Part shown: piece by piece, positions 1 to 11,486 of the stretch | Layout of the letters: each line of letters begins with the position of its first letter | Numbering within the stretch: the first letter of the stretch is position 1 | NCBI GenBank assembly: GCA_037903355.1 | Contig: JBAJFE010000026.1 | Span: 5,456,001 to 5,520,000, forward strand | DNA: 64,000 bases | Source of the DNA: Trichuris trichiura | Lineage: Eukaryota; Nematoda; Enoplea; Trichinellida; Trichuridae | Reading direction: 5' to 3' | Translations under genes and position numbers: made by a program | Notes under the pieces: generated by a model | The model's database searches: none | What the model saw: only the letters and a program-made list of their open reading frames with translations | Told to the model about the DNA's origin: nothing

Positions 1-2191
1 CGTAAAATGCATTTAATCAAACAGGAATTTACATTCGTCGCTGATATGACCAGACTGATTCTGAAAGCCTACTCTTTACATGAAATGAACAAATAACTTT
101 CCCATAAACAAAGTATACAACTTCTTGAAGCTGTTATTAAAAACTGCGCTTCAAAGGTTGCTGTACTGTGATTTACTGACTGGTTAGATTTTATTTTATT
201 TTATACTAAACTTCTATTTAGAGCAGCGTTTCTCAAGTTCAGAATTGTCCTGGCCTTTCCAAAGCGCCGACCTCACCATTACCTCCCCAACCTGGTTGGA
301 CCGCGATTAGTGAGCTAATTGTTGATCCAGCCACAACTATCGGGAAAACTAGCAAAAAAGACCCAGCAAGGGTATGATGGCGTCACCAACCCGGCAGCAT
401 AGTTACAAATGCCCTTCAGTTCATCGGCCAGGTGGGCGATATAAACTCCTTGAGAATTGCTGATATACAGAACCGGAAAATACAGACATCTCGGATCTTG
501 CCTAAAGTACCTACAGGTGCCAGAGAAGCTAACCGTGGATAAGGACCCTAACCTATTTTTTCCAAATAAGCGTTTAATGCACGTTGCATTGAACTGACAG
601 CTACGTACTGACTGCTTACTGATGCCAATATTAACGCAAAATCATGTTCGGAGCAGTCTCGTCACCGATAGTTCAGACTAGAATAAAAAAAGGAAAAATT
701 TAGGTACTCTAATGCATTTAACTATTAAAAAGAAAAATTACAATCCGTTAGCTGTTACTGGTGAACTGCGTGTCCGATTTTGCAGCAGACAGTACTACAA
801 TGTAGGCGTGGTACAGCGGCGGTATGTACAATAGCTAAACAGTTGCTGAAGCCAGGCAAATAAAATAACGTCGCAGATAGAAAACAAGGCACTGTTCATA
901 TCGGTTGTACGTACGGCGTACAATTAGAAACGCGAAACGTTGAAGCCTGACTAGTCAATGAAAATGGGCAACACAACAATGCATGAGAAAAACGAACTGC
1001 AAGTAAAAAGTTAAAAATCTGTGTGCAAGATGTGACTGGCTTCAATAGCCGCGAACAGGGTATGCAAGCCCGTTTGCGGCTCGCTTTCGACAAACATAGG
1101 AATTGTTGCTGACGAGGCAGGAAACCCTAACGCGTGACCAAAACAATGCGCTTCACTTTGGTATTCAGTTTCAATAACTTTCTCTCGTTTCCAGGTAGAG
1201 CTTTCGAAGTCGGCTTCTGAATTCCTTTGCCTCCGCCGCCAAAACAGCATCCGGCTGCTTAAAGTATACATACATTGTTCATGAAATTGACCACAAGCGA
1301 CCTGATAAAGTATCAGAACGAGGGTAGGAGCTTTCGTCCCGACAAAAAGTAGGAAAACGCTGCGACAAGCAATCAGTCGCTGAATGTAGTCGTTTCACGA
1401 ACGGCTTGCATTTTGTTTGTCGACACTTCATGAGCAGCAACACTGAGATTGCAGTTGGTAAAAACAGTAACGATAGATCAAATGAGAAGTATGATGATAC
1501 TAGGTGTGTTTGGTGGAACCATCTGCTACTTCGTTGTATGGGTTAAACGGTAAACGCGATGCTGAGAGCCGTCACCATCAGATATTTCAAATACAAAGGC
1601 AATGCAAAGCAACGTTTCCAACGTGTCCTTCGTTGTCACTAGCTAAAAGATGCTTTCATTGTCCTAAACAAACGCGTTTTTGTGTTCACTTACTTGCAGA
1701 ATGGTAAAATTCTCAAGCACACTATTCATCATGTAACGTTCCGGCAGCTTTTTCAATTTATGAATGAAGTTGTTCATATATTCACACATCGGCGATCTGT
1801 TGATCCGATAAACAAAACGGCCCTTCTCAAACTTCGGATATTCGTGCTGAAACAGCTAATCATTTAGTATCGAAGGGAATTTTACTCAAACATAATCATT
1901 AACCTCGACTTTTTCCACTACTTGCTTGCCAAAAGAGCATACTTTTGTGGAAACACTGATAGCCATACTGTCGCTGCTTTCATACCTCAAAATAAAGTTG
2001 TAATTAAATTCGCGTATTAGGACTAGATGAGTTATTTTAAAATAGCTGGCTTCCATTTATTGCCACACGAATCGCTCAGCCCTTCATTAATCGATTGATG
2101 CTAGCGCGACGAACAAACATTTTTTCATTGGCTAAGGAAAATTTATAACGGGCAAGAAATATTGCGGCCAACCTGCCTACAACAATGACTT

Positions 2192-2560
2192 ATGAAAAGC
2201 ACTTCTAGGTATAATCAAATTACATCAAAGCATAATTTTTTGTCACATCTAAAACAAACGTCAAAACAGCATAGGCGGTCCCGTCTTGGAAGTAGTTACA
2301 TTATAAGCTCGATTATCAATCTAATTGATGTAGGAAGTACTTCGGCTAAACGAAAACTCAGTTATCAGGGTAATTTGCTTCGTTTGACGGTCCTTTCTCT
2401 ATTTTCCCATCTTATTTATCGTCAGCGAGTGATACCAGATCACGTTTATTTGAAAAACATTATTAAAGTTCGCGCTAACGCTGTTCAGAGTTTCTTGGCT
2501 GCTAGACCACGAATACTTTTCGAATTTAACATTCTGCTGGGAGCAACCTCTAATCGCTGA
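2192..2560 (+). CDS. Unrecognised 122-codon open frame
   Basis: This is one of the longest open frames in the window with no recognisable family. The product would be basic and moderately hydrophobic, with no clear signal peptide, membrane helix or cysteine pattern. It lies antisense to the expected 3' part of the TEAD gene. A frame of this length can arise by chance in 64 kb of AT-rich DNA, so I regard it as probably non-coding. Confidence 0.12.
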   Translation: MKSTSRYNQITSKHNFLSHLKQTSKQHRRSRLGSSYIISSIINLIDVGSTSAKRKLSYQGNLLRLTVLSLFSHLIYRQRVIPDHVYLKNIIKVRANAVQSFLAARPRILFEFNILLGATSNR

Positions 2561-4928
2561 AATGATTTATCACGCGATGAGCACTCATCATCATTCAGTA
2601 CTTGGAACTTCGCATCTTTATTGCTGCAAATTAACCAGACACCGGCATTAAAAACTTGCTGCATTTGCTTGACATCGGAAGGGTTTTTAAGGTATCGTGC
2701 ATTTTTTATGCTACTTCTTCACTCTGTCGTGAGCTGACCATATCAAGATCTTAGGCTCTCATTCGAAAGTTCCTTTCTGCTTGAGTAGTGCCCGGTATTT
2801 TTTGGCGTTGTCTAACCAGCTCCCTTCGACCTTTCTACCTACCTTGAAAGCGCCGACGTAAACGCTTTATGAAGAAATAAACAGATGGCCTGTACATAGC
2901 CAATACATTCTTCAGCGTAAAGTATCGATATTTACGGAGTCCCAGCTCCGTTCTTCTGACAAATACAATATAAAGGTCGCAGCCAAGTACATTCGCGGCT
3001 GAAAATGCATATTGGCTGTTGCAACAGTTATCTTGGTATCCGTAGGGCTCTTGCTGTCCGCAGATGAGAGAGGAGCAAACATACAGATGAAAATTTCTGC
3101 TGACGAATACGTCATGATTTGAATTGTAAGGAATTTCTACGTAGCAAGATGAACTCACAGGCTATCCTATCATTTTTGTCCGTTTTTATTGACAAAAAGG
3201 GTCGTTCGGAGCTTTCGGTTCACTGCAGGAACTGTCTTCGGTGGAATAATTCTTAATGCATGTTTTGGATACAAGCAAGATGCGCATCCCTAACACTGCA
3301 ATCAGTTTTCATTATCTCCTACCGTCTTCTTTACTAATAAACTTTTCCTATAGGCACATAATGACCCAATATACGCTTGAGTTCGTTACTATTCGTGGAA
3401 AGTCTTGAGGACCAAAAACAGCGGAAACAGGAGGTGATTATATTTACTTTATAAGAAATTCAAAATTTTCTTCTTCCTGGCTGACTTGGATAATCGACAT
3501 TCTAGTAATAATAGTACAAGAAAATAAAAACTACATGTTCAACCTTTAGTTGGACCTTACAAGCAGTGTATTTTGCCAATGCAACTGAAGTTTAAAACAC
3601 CAAATTTTTCATCTCTCTATCCCGGAGTCAATTCTGGAGCAGTGCATAAAAGTGAAACAGCATTCAATATATCCTTCGAACATCAGTTTCAAAGTAGGTT
3701 ACCTGCATTTTTAGCGCCGTACTTTTCAAAGCATTGTGCCAGAAAACAGACATAAGCAGTGCGACTAAGTTTATCTCAACAGAAAAATGAATGAACAAGT
3801 TGGAAAGCACACATCGAAGTTGGTAAGCGAAATCATGCACTGCAGTAAAGAACTAACTGAATACCCTATGCACGGTTAGCAATTACATGCTTGTAGGACT
3901 TACAAAACACCTTTACACCTGACAGATAACAATCCATAAGCTAAATTTCAGCCGAAAAGGCTGTCGAAACATTCAGTGAAAGAATTAAGATCTTTCTTTA
4001 CGCCATACAATTCATGAAAACACGCCTCTTGGGAGACTACTACTAATTAAATAAACTGCTGCTGCAAACCTACCGTTTATTTAATTAAATCAAACTAAGT
4101 GCGTTGAAAGAAAAGGTAAAAACGCATCTAGAATCTCGTTAATTTGCCAAATAATAGAACAGATTAACTGCATGACTTCAGTGCTTCTTCTAAGTCCGCC
4201 AACACTCAGTGCAAGAAGGCTTCTCTGAACTAAGAGTAAGAGAGTGATGAAACAAAATTCAATCTTCGGACTGCATGACAACTCATGTATGGACAGCTTA
4301 GAAAGCACTTCGCTGTTACTCACATAAGGAAGAAAAAGAGTTTAACGTCATTACCATACTTCAAGGCAACTTTCTTCCACAGTTATTATTGCCACTGCAA
4401 ATCGTTACGAAATTGGTAACTATAGCTTTTTTAAAAGTGAATTTCATTGTTGCGTTTTTGTATGTCAAGTGGATAGTAATCGCGACATAATCGTATAAGA
4501 TAGGATAGGATGCTTCAGAAGGATGGTTCTCAACTACGTTTTCACTGCTATACAACGGGGTTATACATATGTGACTCTAGTCGATCTTTATAAGGGAGGC
4601 TAGAAGATTTCCTAAAGAACTAGAGCGAAATGCCGCTGCTTCAAAAGATTTAAAGCATCTATTAGTAATTCTCTGCGACCAGTGGAAGTTTCGGCAAGTG
4701 CTAAGGTACATTATTCTGGGTCAAAGTTTTCTGAGGGAAAAGCACCCCTTAGGGATATTGAAAGTTTCAAAAGCTAGTAAACCCAAGAAGGTAAAGGAAC
4801 GCCATGGTAGCCTCAGGAAATGCCAGATCCTTTAGAGATACTGGTTTATTGCACAGCTAGAGTGGCTGACAGGCTGAAGCAAGTGGCCACTGTCTACTGG
4901 CAAGAGACCTGGGCAGAGGCCCCAGAGG

Positions 4929-4947
4929 AGAGAGAGAGAGAGAGAGG
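4929..4947. repeat. (AG)n microsatellite
   Basis: Nearly perfect AG dinucleotide run of about nine units inside a purine-rich stretch. Confidence 0.9.
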
Positions 4948-5039
4948 ATGACGTCTGAATGGAAATGATGTACTAGGGGACCACGAAAGAAGACACGGAC
5001 ACAGAAGCTGAGAATATTAAGGTTCCTGCGTATTTATAA

Positions 5040-5282
5040 TTGCTAATGCGTCAGATACGCACACTTTCCGAAACAGGAATGAAATCGTACATCCCAGATT
5101 TAGACGATGCCCAACTTTATGCAAATTACAGAGTGCAGAGGTCCTCTGGGGACATTGCCAGGAGGCGCAACAGAGCGCTGGAGAATGAAAGCTTGAAAAT
5201 CTACGGCGTACAGGCAAGTTCAAATCTGAAGCGTACCTGCTGTCGACTGCAAACAACGCTGTTTGCTCATCGGGAACATTAA
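5040..5282 (+). CDS. Antisense open frame overlapping TEAD exon 4
   Basis: An 80-codon plus-strand frame. Residues about 3-60 have a balanced, protein-like composition (acidic, then Arg-rich) that is unusual for a shadow frame. An AG|GCAAGT sequence near 5213, the consensus of a GC-AG donor, would end that part before the frame enters the antisense of the TEAD exon, which begins on this strand at 5212. I do not recognise the protein. It could be an exon of an antisense or nested gene, a repeat-derived fragment, or chance. Confidence 0.2.
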   Translation: MLMRQIRTLSETGMKSYIPDLDDAQLYANYRVQRSSGDIARRRNRALENESLKIYGVQASSNLKRTCCRLQTTLFAHREH

Positions 5283-8200
5283 AGCTAACATCGGCCCAGA
5301 ACTTGACGAGGAAAAAAGCGTTTTGTGGGCCTCTTTCATATAGTTCTCTCAAGCCCGTTTTTCCAGATGGAAATTTGTCAAATACTTGTGAAATGTCGAT
5401 CGCCTGTAAATTATCCATTTAACAGTCTCGAATCAAATATCAGAACCACCTCAAGCAGAGGATCAGCATGAGTCACAGTGCTGCCAATTCGCACCAATTC
5501 GTGCCGTCGCGAGGGATCAGCAGGATTTGGGAGACAATAGGCGCTGAAGTCGCAAAGCCTGCAAGCGTCAGGAAATTCAACATCAATGAAAGCAGACAAT
5601 GGTCCCTGTGTCATAACCCACCTGATCTTTGAACTGCTAACAGTGCGACCTTCCCACGCTGGCGTGAGAACATGATGAGCTGCCAGCGAAAGAGACCCTG
5701 GAGCATAGCCCGCCAAGGAAACTGCTGGGGGTCTTTGAAATCCGTAGTTAACCGCGGCCACAGCAGCTGCTGCCGTGTTAAGCGGGCTAAACGGTTTCAT
5801 GTCGACCACATCCGTGGGGGATGTGACACTAGCCAAAGGAGTGGCCAATGTCGACGGTGGAGAAGGCGGAAAACCCGGTTGCCAAAAAGGCGGTGCACCA
5901 CCATACAGACCTGTGAGACCAGCAGCTGTCATTTTACTATGCATGGCGCTCATGCTGACAATCTGAGCACTGCTCATGCTATTCAAGCTACTTAATGCTT
6001 TTTCTTTTGCCCCGTGATCCTGAAACAAGTATAAAATTATTCCTAGTTGCAAGCACAGCGAACTTCACTGTACACTACAGTGATGGGTCATAGGAAATAG
6101 TATTTCGTAAGGCACGCACCCAAAATGTACGAAAGTTGTAGCTTGGAAACGAGCACCAACGGACTAACCGTTAGCTATCTTTTTCTTTAAAGTGGTACAC
6201 AAAAGCAATATTAACTTCTGCGAAGTGAATCGCGCAAATATTAATACATTAGTAAATATTCTGGCGTAGTTACACAAAGCAGCCCTGGCTGGACAGCATA
6301 ACGGTCAAGTTAGAACAATGATTACGTTTTGCACAGAGGAAAAGTTTATATTGCAGACACCAAGACAGAAATAGAAGTCACATTAAATAACAACCATATG
6401 CATAATATCAGTCTCCTACATGCAAGATGAGCACGAACGGAATAGTTTTGACTGCGTTGCAATTTTACTGCTTTCCATTTTGTCTGTTCAAAACAGATTA
6501 GAATGGCACAACGCTACTTCAAAGAAGAACGCTAACTTACTTCATAAACAGATAACTCTCCAAAAACAAGCATGTCCAGTGAAAACGTTAATAAAAATGT
6601 GTACAAAACCAAAATGTTCGATGCGCAACGATCCTAGCAAAATTAAAAGCATGTTATTGCCCTACGTCCATGTGGCTTAGACTTCTTTGCAACCTGCTGG
6701 CTACGAAAATGACTAAACGTGACTTTAAGAGCAATCTTCTAAAATGCCAGGTGAAGATTCGAAAGCTGAACTTGAAGTGTAAACGCGTCATTCCCACTTT
6801 TACCAATGGGCAATAGCATGTCAGTTGCGACTGTTAGCATTCAAAATAGGTAAAAAAAAGTCTTATCTAGCCTTAGCGTGTTATTCAGTAACACAACATT
6901 GGAACGCTAACCATGCGAAGATGAATCCCTTACTAGAGCAGTTGTAAGCGTCAACTCAAGAATGTATGGTTGCCATTCGCTTAGTGAAATTTCGTAAGCG
7001 CTTCGGGCTGAATATGTGGGGTCCACATATCCGCATAATGGTAACAAAAACTTTATAACGCAACTTACACAAGGAAATTACGACAGCACGAAGCAACTTT
7101 ATCCTGAAACTCACTATCCTATCTTTTATGGTTGCTAACAAGGTTGCATTTTGCGGGCATTTTCCTGGAACCGACCGCTGGAACAGGGATGAAGCTTCAC
7201 AGAAAACACCCGTGCTACCCTCCCAGTCTTCTCTTAGAACCGATGTCAATAAACGATTAGTCACTGTGGGCCAAATAAGCGTTTTCACAAGACTGCATAG
7301 CTTACGCACCCAATAAATAATACATTGCATTTCAAGTAGCATTCTGTTTCAACAGCACAAAAGGAAGGCTAATAAAGCTTTTAATAGTAGATTACTGTTG
7401 TGCCTGTTTTCACTGGTTTAACTGGGAAGTACGCACCAATCAGCAGCATTCATCGCTTGCACTAGCTACGTTAACCAGTGTTTGCTCACCTTTGCTTTAT
7501 CGAACGCCGACTCATTCCTTCAAAGAAAAAACGCCTATCACTCTCGAACGTACAAGTTGCAAGAAAAGTAGACAACGTTTGCCAAGCAGCGACTGACTAG
7601 ACGCTCACCTCTTTGCTAAGCAACACGCACGTCCAGGGCTAATAAAAGACCGGGAACAGATAAGTATCTACGTCGCCACCTGGACTGCAAGGTCACATGC
7701 AAAAACCGTTTTTCAAGAAACAGGTAAAACATAAACTTCCTGGTGACCGCCACCTAAGTACCAATTGATTAAATCCAAGTTGGAAAAATAAAAAAGGTTT
7801 CAATACCTTGAAAACAAAAGTTACTTTAACACCAACGCAGAATGAAAGAACTTTACAACGCATAACGCTAACTTACGGTAGAAAATCGACGTACCCAAGG
7901 CAGCGGTCTGACGTACGTGAGTCATTTCACAATAAAACGTACGTAACACGCGGCAAAAAGATCAGACTAACGTAATGATAAAAAACATTTCTGAACTACT
8001 TGCCTACCTTCAACTTGGCGCTCAGTTCTCGCGCCTTCTTCCTGGCCAAAACTTGTATGTGTGACGACACCTGCTTTCTTGTTCTTGTCTTTCCCGTGCG
8101 CAACTTGATATATCGAGCGATAAGTTCATTGCGACCTAAATGAAAGTGGTCTGTCTACTGTACAATGGTAACATTGACAAGTGGTGTTTATGAATGTTGA

Positions 8201-10701
8201 AATGGATGAAGAGCGCAGTCACGAAATAATTGGACCACAAGAGGCAGAAAGCGGTCGGTTTCCGCTCGGTTTCTGCGCTCCTATTGCTGAAGATTAATGG
8301 TCAGATAAGTAGTGTCATTCGACCGGTGAGAATGCACAGACGGCTACGATTCACCAAAGAAGCGAATGAGTCATAGGTTTAAAGATAGCGTAACTCTTAG
8401 TGTCTGACTCATGGTCTGTCCAAAGCTTTAGACGTTCTAATTTGCACCTACTGACAGTACTGCCCCAGTTTTAGAGCGACGAATACCAAAGGAACTATAA
8501 CAATCATTCTATCACTTTTAATGCTCATAGCAGAACGTGAAGCACATTCACAGCGAGCTTTCAACTCGAAAACATAAGCACAACACACCGGCGGTTGCGT
8601 GCCCAAGGGAGGGGATGCACAAAATGTGTATCTCGCTCTTAGTCATACACAATACATGTTATCGATAGGGAAAATAGGCAACCTTGTCAACCTGTTGTAG
8701 GGCTATAAAAAAAAGCAATGGCTGGTTTCCAAGCTGCAGACATTTCCAGTGCAAGAAACTAAAGAACTAAAAAAGGCGGGTCGCTTTGGCAAAACAGAGG
8801 CGCAGAAACTTAAAGCGCTCAACTGAGTGATGATAACCAGCCGTTCCGGCCTTGAGCTCGATATGGTCGGGGCTAAACGCGTTCGCAATAATGCTGTCGT
8901 AGGGCTGAGGAAAACAAGACTGGGTTGGGCTAGTCATTCTGGTGGAACACGGAAGGGTCGTGGCTACAAAGGAAGCCCACACAGCGCAGAGCGATTTAGA
9001 CAAGAGGCATAGTTAATGCGCTTACAGCTTTTATTACATGTGCTGATAGTACATGTCACTGGATTCACCGTATGTACCGTTTATTAATACAATGGCTGAG
9101 CGAGATAGTAGCACATCCACCTATGAGAGAATCCATTAAGAATAATCCACGTCAAGTAACGTCCGTGACCGAAACGAGTTCACGGTACTCTGACCATTTA
9201 CAGTTCAATTTGCAACGGCAAAACGATTTTATTAGAAAACGGTCATAGAGTAGAAGAACTGAAAACAAATATAAGTCATGCAGGAACGCTTTTATTAGCC
9301 CAGTGCAAACTAAAGGGTCACACCAGCTGTTCCACTGAACTCTTTGCTACAACCTTGTGGCAATTACTAGGGTGGGAGCCCCAACCGATTACGCAACTCT
9401 GACCTCTAAATCTTTTCGGCAAAGATAAGTCCGTGGAATGTTTGCACTGCACTGCGCGATAATCAGGCCAACATTGGCGTTCCAGTATGACGGTTAATTA
9501 AATGACCGGATCTGAGGCGCGCCAAATTTCTCCACTGCCATGCAATAGAGTTATACATAAGTGACTGACAAAATCTTTATCAAATGGGATAGACAATTTC
9601 TTAACTTAAACGACTATAGGGTCCTGCTAGTGCAATGAAGAATTTTTTTCCGCAGCTTTTCGGGTTAGGCTGTAACCCGTCTTCGGCAAATAGGCAAAAA
9701 GATGAGCCAACCGTTTTTCGCCTATCCGCTGAAGAAGGGTTACGGTCTAACCTGATAAGCTCCGGAGAAAAAATTCTTTATTGCTCTAACAGAACTACAT
9801 CGCTCCCATAAAAAATTTGAAACTTACATGAAGTACTATTGTCCCGTACCAAGAAGCTAAGTTTACGATCAAACAGCAAGACAGAAATGTCGGTGTCTCA
9901 AATGATTCCCTAGGAATATTACCAAAAAAGTAACTGATCGCTGGAGAGAATTAAATGTGGAAACTTAAGTTTCCCAGTATTTTTGCATCTTACAATGCAC
10001 ACAACAGGGCACGCTACAAGAACATTTAGAAAATCATTTTCGAGAAGAAATGCCTTTACAATGACCTATTGCTAAGTCGGAAAATGGGCTACTGAGCGTT
10101 GGGAACCTATCGTATTCCGTTTTCCTCAGCGAAACTGTTCGGACTGGATGGTATGCAAAAAGTGAAACCCAATCCGTTCAAGGAGGGCTGCACGTTCAAC
10201 CGTTTGGAGTAAAATTGAAAAACAGAAAAAATGAGCAAACTTACCATACATCTTGCCCTCCTCAGACAGGATAATCTTGCGTCGACCACAAGGAGGATAA
10301 ATGGCCAATGCTTCTTGAAAACTCTGCTCTATGTCCGGTGACCAGACGCCTTCGGCGTCTGTGGCAGCAGGAGATACCGAGTCAGCTGCTACTACGCTGT
10401 TCCCATTGTTAGTAGACGGTAAGGGCTCCCGATTACCATTGATAGTTGGCGGGCCACCCGCACTACCGGCTGATCCCTGGGAACAGTTGGACAAAGGGCT
10501 ACTATGTGACGCGGACCAGTCGGATGACTCAGCGGCAGCTAAGTGCTTTGGATCCGAAACAGCGGCCCCGGAGGTGGTGCTAGCGTGTGCGGAACCCCCA
10601 CTTGCCAGAGAGAAAGGCAAACTCTCGCCAACATTGGATATATTTCGGTTTTCCGGCTTCACCAAAGCATTCATCAATCTGAAAAAGCAACCATTATCCA
10701 T
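5212..10701 (-). CDS. TEAD: TEAD/Scalloped-type TEA-domain transcription factor (3' end not found)
   Basis: DNA-binding partner of YAP/Yorkie coactivators in Hippo signalling; nuclear. Minus-strand exons are 10245-10701, 8008-8135, 5450-6019 and about 5212-5403. All junctions are GT-AG and in phase (1, 0, 0). Exon 1 gives a Ser/Gly/Ala-rich N-terminus, then the TEA domain from about residue 116 ([18 protein letters not shown], continuing GKMYG). Exon 2 completes the domain ([33 protein letters not shown] region). Exon 3 opens with the family's AKEKAL...MSSAQIVS block and ends in the YAP-binding-domain start (PAWEGR, SAFI, DPLLE). Exon 4 carries [15 protein letters not shown] and [15 protein letters not shown]. 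That gives 449 residues. The conserved end (the [19 protein letters not shown] block and beyond) was not found, so the gene is annotated 3'-incomplete. The first in-frame ATG is at 10701 and the frame stays open upstream to about 10756, so the true start may be in a further exon. The intron between exons 3 and 4 is only 46 nt. Exon 4 could instead end at 5237. Confidence 0.93.
6020..8007 (-). other. TEAD intron 2
   Basis: A 1988-nt intron between the TEA-domain exon and the linker/YAP-binding exon. It contains only short unrecognised open frames (for example 6956-7342 minus and 6420-6680 plus). I see no nested gene. Confidence 0.75.
8136..10244 (-). other. TEAD intron 1
   Basis: A 2109-nt intron that splits the TEA domain after the GKMYG residues. 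It holds the long hairpin at 9621-9797 and a copy of a short dispersed repeat at about 9548-9610. No nested gene was recognised. Confidence 0.75.
9621..9797. repeat. Long imperfect palindrome (foldback element) in TEAD intron 1
   Basis: Two arms of about 85 nt, roughly 9621-9706 and 9711-9797, are reverse complements with scattered mismatches and almost no loop. The arms carry a GAAGACGGGTTA/TAACCCGTCTTC-like core also seen, in variant form, at 34.4 kb. The structure resembles a small MITE or foldback element. Confidence 0.8.
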
Positions 10702-11054
10702 CACTAGGCGGACGCATAGAAAACATAAAGAAGATAACGCCGCTAAAAACGAAAAAATCGGTCCGCGGGAGGTTTCCTGTGGTCAAACAGCAAAAACGGT
10801 CAACCTACGTATGGGAAAGCCCAGCAGTATTTGCCGAACGGTCGGCGTAGTAGACCGGTTGGATGGCGGACGATAAAGGGACATGCATTAAGAGGTCGCG
10901 AGGACCATTCATTTCGTCTCCCGAAGCCAGTACACACACAAGCACGTGCGCCGACCTGTGGGCCAACCGGTCTACCGTATTCACCGGCGCTCAGGGGCAC
11001 CATCGTGTGACAGCGCTTCGGGTCGTCCAGTGACACAAACGAAGGACGGCGACA
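10702..11054. promoter_or_regulatory. GC-richer upstream region of TEAD
   Basis: A stretch with more CpG than its surroundings lies between the TEAD first coding exon and a divergent open frame. This fits a 5' UTR or promoter region, possibly bidirectional. No TATA box or defined site was identified. Confidence 0.25.
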
Positions 11055-11486
11055 ATGGCACTGAGCTGCGAAAAGGAAACCCAGGAGTGGTTGGGCGAAA
11101 ACCTGCAGTTCTGCACTGCTCCAGGTGCCGGAAGAACCGGATTCGATTATATCGAACATAGCACAGGGGCTGGTTCAGTCTTGAATTCATCAATGAAGTT
11201 ACACCCACCCAAAACCGCTCCACTTCGGGAAAAACACGACACCTCTTCCGCAGTCCAAAAGAAGGACAATGAGAAAGCAACAGCTTACTTCTACAAGACG
11301 GACGCAACATTGAAAAGCAGCGCGCTCAAAAGACGTAGAGGCGTCGAGCCTATAAATTCCATCCCTACTATCGAAAATGACCTACTGAAAGGTGAAGCGT
11401 CATCAGCAGCTAAAGAAAAAATCGCAAGAGACAAGTTAGGCCAAACGCGTTATCTTGAGAGAAGTGCTGTTGCGAAGGGTAAATAG
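11055..11486 (+). CDS. Hypothetical protein, divergent to TEAD
   Basis: A 143-codon frame starting at an ATG with a purine at -3. The product would be hydrophilic, Lys/Ser-rich and mostly disordered, with a KRRR cluster near residue 93. I recognise no domain. The frame ends just after a possible donor (AAGG|GTAAAT near 11478), so it could be the first exon of a longer gene. It sits in GC-richer DNA, where stop codons are rarer, so chance is a real alternative. Confidence 0.25.
   Translation: MALSCEKETQEWLGENLQFCTAPGAGRTGFDYIEHSTGAGSVLNSSMKLHPPKTAPLREKHDTSSAVQKKDNEKATAYFYKTDATLKSSALKRRRGVEPINSIPTIENDLLKGEASSAAKEKIARDKLGQTRYLERSAVAKGK

Larger units (their letters stand above)
1..5211. other. 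Low-coding region 3' of the last recognised TEAD exon
   Basis: No exon could be assigned with confidence. The last 100-130 residues of a TEAD protein should lie here, or left of the window, on the minus strand, so much of this may be intron. An open frame of 122 codons at 2192-2560 (plus) has no recognisable motif. The 4600-4900 stretch carries a frame of about 75 codons without an ATG that resembles nothing I know. A GA microsatellite sits at 4929-4947. Confidence 0.4.

Noticed and set aside
1011..1271. Minus-strand frame containing KVIETEYQ as a possible TEAD continuation
   Set aside because: Only a few residues match the conserved block, the following residues do not fit, and no acceptor gives both correct phase and the preceding conserved segment.
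2835..3158. Minus-strand frame with a Tyr/Arg-rich end as a possible late TEAD exon
   Set aside because: The resemblance to the RSPMCEYM region is too weak and no flanking conserved residues support it.
5560..5640. Possible intron inside TEAD exon 3 between KIR and SAFI
   Set aside because: The only GT...AG pair that would remove the extra residues is 16 nt long, too short to be spliced; it is more likely a lineage-specific insertion.
10331..10876. 181-codon plus-strand frame
   Set aside because: Shadow of TEAD exon 1; the minus strand carries the unmistakable TEA domain.
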